Source: an uncultured Opitutia bacterium
GTDB lineage: Bacteria; Verrucomicrobiota; Verrucomicrobiia; Opitutales; UBA953
DNA: 52,344 bases
NCBI GenBank assembly: GCA_903913915.1
Contig: CAIWNE010000025.1
Coordinates: forward strand, 1-52,344
Direction of reading: 5' to 3'
The translations under genes were made by a program, and so were the position numbers. Under the pieces are notes generated by a model. The model did no database searches, had not been told where the DNA came from, and saw only the letters and a list, made by a program, of their open reading frames with translations. Shown here piece by piece: positions 47,419 to 52,344 of this stretch. How positions within the stretch are numbered: position 1 is the first letter of the stretch; the number at the start of each line of letters is the position of its first letter.

Positions 47419-49299
47419 ATGGCCCGGCCCATGGAACTGAACTACCTCACCTTGCTCCGGGAGCTGGAGAGGGAGGTGGCGGCCGGCGCCAACCTGAAGC
47501 TGCCCGCAGACCGTGACGGCCTGCAAAGAGCACGCAAATGGTTCAAAGGCAGGTTCTCCGGGGGCCTGCTTGGTTTCGCCGCCAGCCAGCTCGCCAAGGG
47601 CGAGCAACGTATCGCTAAGAAGCTTTACATCAAAGCCGAAGAGATGCGCCACCAGGAGACGCTGACGCTCCGATCCCTCCGTAAACTTTCCGAAGCCCAG
47701 GATGTCTATGCATTCGACCATCCGCCGAGCTGGCCGCCGGTCGTGCCGACGGACCAACTAGTATCCCGCTTCGTGGGACACGCCATCGGCCTGCATTCGG
47801 AAAACCCGGAGGCCGACTTCGCCGCGCAGGTCGAAGCCTCTTTCCGCGAGACCGCCGTCCCGGCTCTGGCCTGGGGACTGCTCACGCAGCTCGCCACGCT
47901 CCCGGCGGAAGACAAGGACGCCGCTACGGGTGCCTTGCTGCGCCGGCTTGATCAGGAAACCGGCGCCAAACCCGACTCGGCCGAGTTGATCATCGACGCG
48001 GCCGGCAGGCGTATCGCGCTACCTTATCTGCGGCTGACCGAAGGCTTCTTGCGCCTGCTAACCCAGAAGGGCGCCGAATGGCGGATCTCCGTCGAAGCCG
48101 CGGCCAAACTCCGCGGCCAACTACGCGTGGAGTTCGCGAAGCTGGCCGCCGACACCAACGGCGCCTTCCCCGCCGTCCTCGCCCTCCATTATGGCCCGCA
48201 GCGCGGCGGCTCCGACCGCGCCCACGCCGTCGCCCTCGCTCAACGACGCTCGCAAACCTCCGCCGCCTTCCTCCGGGAACGCATCGAGCTGCTGGCGACC
48301 GCCCGAGCGCCCGAGCTCGACCCCTTCCGCCGCCTCTGCGCGACAGACCTACGCGCGGCCTGTCAAGAAGCCCAAGCATGGCTGAGCGCTGACGCGAGCG
48401 GCGAGACCGCCGACCGCGGGCGCCTCGCCGCGGGCCGTGCCTACTGGCTGGCCCGGCAGACCTTTGGCAAACACGACCTTGCCGCGGCCGAATGGCTGAC
48501 GGCGATCGTGGAACGGACCAACGACGAAGGCCGGGTCATCCATCAGACCGCCGCCAACCTCGCTCCGCAGGAGCTTGCGGGCGTGGAATGGGCGAGCAAG
48601 CTGACCCTTCAGCTGTTACGCGAAGCTGCCCGCGCCTATCGCGGACGCGACGATCTCCGGGCCATCTGCCTGCGCTTCGCCGCTGGCTACGCGACCAATC
48701 CGCGCTATCACCGAGCCTCGGCCGTACTCGCCCTGCAACAGGTGGTCGTAGAAGAGTATGCCCGTGAGCCCGCGGCACGAGCACGTCTGACAGACATGTT
48801 CCGGGCTCGGCTCGCATGGCAAAGCCAGGCGACGCTTCTCCCGACCAAGAATCGGGGCGAGATCCGGAAGGCCGCAGGATTCTACCAATCAGCCGTCAGC
48901 GGGCTCGGCACACCTAAGGACGGGCTGGACGCGGAAGCTCCGGTCCACCTCTTCCCTGAGCTGCTCGCCTTCCTGGAAACCTATCACAACGAGTCGAAAG
49001 GCGGAGAGAAACTCCTACGCGTCATCGATTACGTGGTGCAACAGAACTACGGCGTCTACTTCGACGCCGTGACGGAACGTCAGCTGATCGCCGCCGGGCT
49101 CGAACAGTTCAAAGCTTGGCATGCGCAGATCGAAGATGCGATGGTCCGGAAGAACTCCGAAGTCGGCGTCCGCCTCCGAGCGGAGAAAGAAGCCGGCCGG
49201 CCGACTTCTGGCATCATCCTCCAATACTGCATGGAGACGTTGGGGAGAATCGAATATGGCTACACTCCGGCCAAGGGAGAGCGTGCCAAATCGGCCTAA
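47419..49299 (+). CDS. Large uncharacterised, mainly helical protein
   Basis: The protein has 626 residues from the ATG at 47419; a second ATG four codons on (47431, MELNYLTLL) is possible. It is charged, soluble and mostly helical. Blocks include LLRELEREVAAGANLKLPADRDGLQRARKWFKGRF, LRRLDQETG, RLAAGRAYWLARQTFGKHDLAAAEWL and ARLTDMFRARLAWQSQATLL. No nucleotide-binding, nuclease or membrane motif is visible. Repeated helix pairs with small residues at contact points suggest a TPR-like solenoid. A TATACT 15-20 bp upstream may be its promoter box. It is divergent from the radical SAM/peptide operon. Codon use is closer to the GC-rich flanks, so the right edge of the island may lie near its start or end. 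Confidence 0.7.
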   Translation: MARPMELNYLTLLRELEREVAAGANLKLPADRDGLQRARKWFKGRFSGGLLGFAASQLAKGEQRIAKKLYIKAEEMRHQETLTLRSLRKLSEAQDVYAFDHPPSWPPVVPTDQLVSRFVGHAIGLHSENPEADFAAQVEASFRETAVPALAWGLLTQLATLPAEDKDAATGALLRRLDQETGAKPDSAELIIDAAGRRIALPYLRLTEGFLRLLTQKGAEWRISVEAAAKLRGQLRVEFAKLAADTNGAFPAVLALHYGPQRGGSDRAHAVALAQRRSQTSAAFLRERIELLATARAPELDPFRRLCATDLRAACQEAQAWLSADASGETADRGRLAAGRAYWLARQTFGKHDLAAAEWLTAIVERTNDEGRVIHQTAANLAPQELAGVEWASKLTLQLLREAARAYRGRDDLRAICLRFAAGYATNPRYHRASAVLALQQVVVEEYAREPAARARLTDMFRARLAWQSQATLLPTKNRGEIRKAAGFYQSAVSGLGTPKDGLDAEAPVHLFPELLAFLETYHNESKGGEKLLRVIDYVVQQNYGVYFDAVTERQLIAAGLEQFKAWHAQIEDAMVRKNSEVGVRLRAEKEAGRPTSGIILQYCMETLGRIEYGYTPAKGERAKSA

Positions 49300-49430
49300 A
49301 AACAGGACTGGGGTTAAAAAGTGGCGGCGAACATGCTGCCTGCTTCCTTACGGCTGGTCCGTAGTAAGCAGACGATGGCGCTCATTCATGCGACAAGGAC
49401 GGCCTAAGGCCTGTTGGCTTCTGGGGCGAA

Positions 49431-49457
49431 CTTAAGGGCCAAAAAGGGCCCCTAAGG
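49431..49457. repeat. Hairpin CTTAAGGGCC..GGCCCCTAAG
   Basis: A stem-loop with loop AAAAAG in the 214-bp gap between 49299 and 49514. A GGCCTAAGGCC palindrome lies at 49401-49411. There is no T-tract, so it is not a standard terminator. No gene is seen in the gap. Confidence 0.5.
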
Positions 49458-49513
49458 CAGGTTCAGAGCTAGCGCCCTCACCAGCATAGCATGGGCGATG
49501 AGCCTATAGGTGT

Positions 49514-51031
49514 ATGAACCCTCTCAAAAACACCTACGGCCTCAAGGCCATCCCGTCCGAAAAGATCCTCCGCGACTTCCATGCCGTCCGCGGCATGCGG
49601 TTCCGCGGTCCGATGGATATCCCCCCGGAAGAGATCCCCGTCCTCGCGGCGATGGCGATGAACCGGAAACTCGACCCCAAGGCCTGGAGGAACGCCCGCA
49701 TCAGCACGGACGTCACGCCGGTCTTCGGCCTCATCGCCGAAAAGATGGGCTACGACCTCCGCTCCCTCCTCGAAGGCAAGGGCGAGACCGGCAAGGCCGC
49801 CGACTCGTGGACGGTCTACGCCGACGAAGGCAAGACGCCCATGCTGATCCGCTGGACGATCGGCGACGCGCAGCTGCTGATGTCCATCGGCATCCTGGGG
49901 ACTGAGGCCTTCTTCACCCTCAACCCCATGCTGGAGATCTGCCTGCTGGCCGATCGCAAGGCCGTCCCGCATCTCCCGGGCATCAATGCGACCCTGCGTC
50001 GCATCGAGAAGGTCGTCGAGCCGGAGTCGTCCGTCGACGTCAGCGAAGGCAACGTGCTCAAGCGCGTGCTCAACGTGGGGGATTCGGGCACGGACTTCAC
50101 GGTCACCTGCGTCATGCACGCCGACGCCGCGAAGGGCCTGAGCGAGATCCGCGCGGGCGACCACGCCGCCTTGGCGAACTCAGCCAACATCATCATCGAG
50201 GAAGCGGGCACGAAGCGTGGCTTCGCGGGCGAACTGCTGGTCGACGAGATGAGCCTCTCCGCGCGGATGCCGAAGTACTTCCGCTTCCACTACGAGGCCG
50301 GCCGCCCGGTCCCTGAAGACACCCTGAAGCTCATCCACCACATGAGCGTCCGGGACGTGCGCGAATCCATGGACATCGTCTTCTCGATGCACCTGCAGGA
50401 CCAGCGTGAGGACGAAGGCGATGAGGCCGGGGGCACGCTCAACCAGGAAGAGACGCCGGTGCTCGACAGCGAGCTGGCGGAACGTCGGCTGCGCCTCGAG
50501 CTGAACGCCATGGAACTGTCCGGGCAGGGCCGCCATGGCCGACGTCGCGGCCGCTTCCACGTTCCGTTCGTCATGGAGTGCTTCCCGTTCAATCCGCCGA
50601 CGGTGGGCAGCGAATTCGAGCATTGCCCCGCCAGCGTGCTGCACGGCACCGGCCCCGACCTCAAGATGTCCGGCGGCGACGTCACGACCTCGTGGGACCT
50701 CCTGGACCTGATGCAAGAAGCCCTCTGCAGGATCCCCAAGGAGTACCCGGCGAGCCGGGCTCGCCAGTCCGAGATCAAGCTCACCGCCGCGATCGAAGTC
50801 CCGGCGATGGCCGAGCAGTACCGGGACACCGCGCCGGTCGGCCGCAAGTATGTCGCCCTCACCAATCCGTTCTATGCGGTGCATCGCGGCCTTCCCGTCC
50901 GGGTCGACCGCAGCGTGGCGGTCTGGCGCGCCGGCGACGCGGAAGCCCTGGCGGCGGACTTCTTCTACGCGCCGGAGTCGAAGGAGCTGCACGTCGCGAA
51001 TCTGTATCGCGTCAAAGTGCCGAAGGGGTAA
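49514..51031 (+). CDS. Uncharacterised soluble protein
   Basis: The protein has 505 residues from the ATG at 49514, which has AGGTGT just upstream. It is soluble, with no signal peptide or membrane segment. The first third is an alpha/beta region (VLAAMAMNRKLDPKAWRNARISTDVTPVFGLIAEKMGY), followed by several beta-rich blocks (WTVYADEGKTPMLIRWTIGDAQLLMSIG; VLKRVLNVGDSGTDFTVTCVMHADA) and an acidic/basic linker (QREDEGDEAGGTLNQEE; QGRHGRRRGRFHVPF). It ends NPFYAVHRGLPVRVDRSVAVWRAG...ELHVANLYRVKVPK. I do not recognise a family. High GC and codon use match the core chromosome. It is probably a single-gene unit. Confidence 0.65.
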   Translation: MNPLKNTYGLKAIPSEKILRDFHAVRGMRFRGPMDIPPEEIPVLAAMAMNRKLDPKAWRNARISTDVTPVFGLIAEKMGYDLRSLLEGKGETGKAADSWTVYADEGKTPMLIRWTIGDAQLLMSIGILGTEAFFTLNPMLEICLLADRKAVPHLPGINATLRRIEKVVEPESSVDVSEGNVLKRVLNVGDSGTDFTVTCVMHADAAKGLSEIRAGDHAALANSANIIIEEAGTKRGFAGELLVDEMSLSARMPKYFRFHYEAGRPVPEDTLKLIHHMSVRDVRESMDIVFSMHLQDQREDEGDEAGGTLNQEETPVLDSELAERRLRLELNAMELSGQGRHGRRRGRFHVPFVMECFPFNPPTVGSEFEHCPASVLHGTGPDLKMSGGDVTTSWDLLDLMQEALCRIPKEYPASRARQSEIKLTAAIEVPAMAEQYRDTAPVGRKYVALTNPFYAVHRGLPVRVDRSVAVWRAGDAEALAADFFYAPESKELHVANLYRVKVPKG

Positions 51032-51108
51032 CGCGGTAGCGCGAACGAGTTGACGAGTTGACGCGTTGACGAGTTGACCGGTGGGCAAGGGAAGCAGGGA
51101 CGGCTGAA

Positions 51109-51189
51109 CTCAAGGGGAGACCGGGAACCGGAATGTTAGCTGGGGATCATGACCGAAGCCTATCATCCGGTCTCCGGTTTCCCTTTGAG
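51109..51189. repeat. 81-bp imperfect inverted repeat (AAGGG-GACCGG family)
   Basis: Ends CTCAAGGGGAGACCGGGAAC and CCGGTTTCCCTTTGAG pair across a core with CCGAAGC and GGGGATCATG. Related copies, some in the opposite orientation, lie at 2563-2635, 7353-7430, 9223-9297 and 10419-10500. Confidence 0.9.
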
Positions 51190-51230
51190 TAGTATCTCGT
51201 TGCGGGCGGCCGGAGGAGGCAAGAGAGCCA

Positions 51231-51354
51231 GGTGCACAGGTGCAAATGCGGCGGAGCCGCGTGCAAAAGTGCAAAGGTGGAGGCAGGCCGCCGCAGGGCG
51301 GCCGGAGGTAGGGGCGCGATTTATCGTGCCCTCCTATTTCGGAGGGCGCGGCGA
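51231..51354. repeat. 124-bp direct repeat, left of toxin-antitoxin pair
   Basis: It starts GGTGCACAGGTGCAAATGCG and ends CTCCTATTTCGGAGGGCGCGGCGA. The copy at 52221-52344 differs by a single base (GCAAAGG against GCAACGG). The offset is exactly 990 bp, and the antitoxin and toxin genes lie between. Confidence 0.95.
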
Positions 51355-51617
51355 AGCCGGGCCCCTACCCTGGTTCGCCCTGCGGCGAACTTGTTTAGGT
51401 AGGGCTGACCATCCTTGGTCGGCCGCGGTCGAGCAGGGATGCTCGACCCTACCTGCGAAGGCGAAGCAGACTAGGACAGTACGTGGTGCTGTCCCTACCT
51501 GGGGGATTCCCGGGGTTGAAGGGGCGAGAGAGGTGAGAAGCGTCAGGGGGTGAAATCCATCCAACGTCCCCTGCTCCATACTCGGAACTCCAACCTCACA
51601 TCAGAAGCGGGCCTTGC

Positions 51618-51640
51618 CATACGTACGCTTTTACGTACCT
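51618..51640 (+). promoter_or_regulatory. Candidate autoregulatory operator of the toxin-antitoxin pair
   Basis: Two TACGTA half-sites (51620-51625 and 51632-51637), 12 bp centre to centre, end 11 bp before the antitoxin ATG. Paired palindromic half-sites here are where YefM-type antitoxins bind to repress their own operon. Confidence 0.55.
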
Positions 51641-51648
51641 TTGTGGCC

Positions 51649-51885
51649 ATGACGACGATTTCCGCCACCCGGGCCCGCGCCCAGCTCTACAAGCTGATCG
51701 AGGCCTCCGTCCACGAGCCGATCCAGATCACGGGCAAGCGCGGCAACGCGGTGCTGGTGAGCGAGGCGGACTGGGCCAATATCCAGGAGACGCTCCACCT
51801 GGCGGCGATCCCGGGCGTAGGCGCCTCCATCCGTCGCGGGCTCAAGGAGCCGCTGAAGAAATCCACCAAGCAGATCCGCTGGTGA
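51649..51885 (+). CDS. Antitoxin, YefM/Phd family
   Basis: The protein has 78 residues. The N-terminal half is the Phd/YefM DNA-binding fold: MTTISATRARAQLYKLIEASVHEPIQITGKRGNAVLVSEADWANIQETLHL, with the typical S-x-x-R/E-A-R-A-x-L-x-x-L start and the VLVS-x-x-xW-x-x-IQETL helix. The C-terminal tail (SIRRGLKEPLKKSTKQIRW) would wrap and block the toxin. The start is the ATG at 51649, just after two TACGTA half-sites. Its stop overlaps the toxin start as GTGA, the usual coupling for such pairs. The partner toxin gene confirms the call. Confidence 0.9.
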   Translation: MTTISATRARAQLYKLIEASVHEPIQITGKRGNAVLVSEADWANIQETLHLAAIPGVGASIRRGLKEPLKKSTKQIRW

Positions 51886-52145
51886 CCTGGGCGCTGCTCT
51901 ATACGAAGCAGGCCCAGAAGGACGCCCTCAAGGCGGCCAAGGCGGGGCTACGTCCGAAGATCGAAGCGCTCCTGGAGGTACTGGCGAAGAACCCCTTCCA
52001 GAATCCCCCACCCTACAAGTCCTTGGTCGGCGACCTGAGCGGCGCCTATTCAAGGCGCATCACCCTGCAGCATCGGCTGGTCTATCAGGTCTACGCGAAG
52101 GAAAAGGCGGTGAAGGTGATCCGGATGTGGACGCATTACGAGTGA
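51882..52145 (+). CDS. Toxin, Txe/YoeB-family mRNA interferase
   Basis: The protein has 87 residues from a GTG at 51882 that overlaps the antitoxin stop by 4 bp. The RelE-like fold of YoeB is clear: TWALLYTKQAQKDALKAAKAGLRPKIEALLEVLAKNPFQNPPPYKSL, then GDLSGAYSRRITLQHRLVYQVY and the end VIRMWTHYE. The basic strand with RRI and RLVYQV and the last His-Tyr are the family's catalytic region. YoeB toxins bind the ribosome and cut mRNA at the A site. The module is framed by two 124-bp direct repeats, so it could be gained or lost as a unit. Confidence 0.92.
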   Translation: MTWALLYTKQAQKDALKAAKAGLRPKIEALLEVLAKNPFQNPPPYKSLVGDLSGAYSRRITLQHRLVYQVYAKEKAVKVIRMWTHYE

Positions 52146-52344
52146 GCGAGCGGAGCGCTCGCACACTCGTGGGGAAACTGCTGGCATGGGGACACGTGGG
52201 CAAGGAGGGTAGCATGCGAAGGTGCACAGGTGCAAATGCGGCGGAGCCGCGTGCAAAAGTGCAACGGTGGAGGCAGGCCGCCGCAGGGCGGCCGGAGGTA
52301 GGGGCGCGATTTATCGTGCCCTCCTATTTCGGAGGGCGCGGCGA
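52146..52344. repeat. Repeat island at right edge, with second 124-bp direct repeat
   Basis: GAGCGAGCGGAGCGCTCGC hairpin (about 52144-52162), GGGGAAACTGCTGGCATGGG (52171-52190) and the 124-bp direct repeat 52221-52344, which runs off the window. No gene is visible. Confidence 0.85.

Larger units (their letters stand above)
51032..51648. repeat. Composite repeat island before the toxin-antitoxin pair
   Basis: No gene is visible in this 617-bp stretch. It contains four tandem 8-bp units GAGTTGAC/GCGTTGAC (51048-51079), the 81-bp inverted repeat CTCAAGGGGAGACCGG...CCGGTTTCCCTTTGAG (51109-51189), the 124-bp direct repeat (51231-51354), GGTTCGCCCTGCGGCGAAC (51371-51389), GGTAGGGCTGACCATCCTTG...GCTCGACCCTACC (51397-51453) and CAGTACGTGGTGCTGTCCCTACC (51478-51500). 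Confidence 0.85.

Noticed and set aside
1-52344. CRISPR array
   Set aside because: Repeats are palindromic, uneven in spacing and without regular spacers; no cas genes.
1-52344. tRNA, rRNA, integrase or attachment site
   Set aside because: Island edges were read for tRNA-like cloverleafs, tyrosine/serine recombinase motifs and terminal direct repeats; none was convincing.

Overview
The window is high-GC bacterial DNA with very long intergenic stretches built from palindromic repeats, C-rich leaders with few clear Shine-Dalgarno sites, and a gene set (GH79-like hydrolase, polysaccharide lyase, MadLM/MatB malonate genes, RAYT) that suggests a Verrucomicrobiota/Opitutales-type genome. The lineage is inferred from style, not from a marker gene. 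No rRNA, tRNA, integrase or CRISPR array was recognised.

Layout. (1) 1-12.3 kb, ordinary chromosome: a secreted polysaccharide lyase, two membrane proteins, a secreted GH79-like hydrolase, a madL-madM-matB malonate operon, a YeiH-type transporter, a Dabb protein and a lipocalin lipoprotein. They are separated by islands of stacked hairpin repeats, many of which start with GGTAGGG. A candidate structured RNA with a strong terminator lies at about 10.1-10.3 kb. (2) 12.3-14.3 kb: a REP-associated transposase (RAYT) bracketed by two near-identical 92-93 bp palindromic elements. (3) 14.5-31.2 kb, minus strand: a seven-gene operon coupled at 1-8 bp overlaps. In order of transcription it encodes a giant DEAD/DUF1998 helicase (a DrmA-DrmB-like fusion), a DrmD-like SNF2 helicase, a DrmMI/PglX-like N6-adenine methylase, an HNH nuclease, a STAS-GHKL ATPase, a STAS-like (DUF4325) protein and a Z1 ATPase. 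This looks like a DISARM-related defence system in which drmC is absent and nuclease and partner-switch genes are present. (4) 31.7-36 kb: three paralogous small proteins of unknown function and an operon with two GIY-YIG nucleases. (5) 36-47.3 kb, minus strand: a hypothetical protein, a radical SAM enzyme and a 29-residue Gly/Asn/Arg-rich peptide gene with its own terminator. These are followed by a UDP-glucose-dehydrogenase-like enzyme, an epimerase, a 1955-residue fusion (several GT2 domains, kinase-like domain, methyltransferase, histidine phosphatase) and a SLOG protein. The end of the peptide gene plus its terminator is repeated after the SLOG gene. (6) 47.4-52.3 kb: two large uncharacterised proteins, then a YefM/YoeB-like toxin-antitoxin pair flanked by 124-bp direct repeats.

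Regions 3-5 (about 14-47 kb) are visibly less GC-rich than both flanks and lack the GGTAGGG repeats, so they read as an acquired defence and specialised-biosynthesis island. The two most unusual loci are the seven-gene DISARM-like operon and the rSAM/peptide/megaglycosyltransferase cluster.
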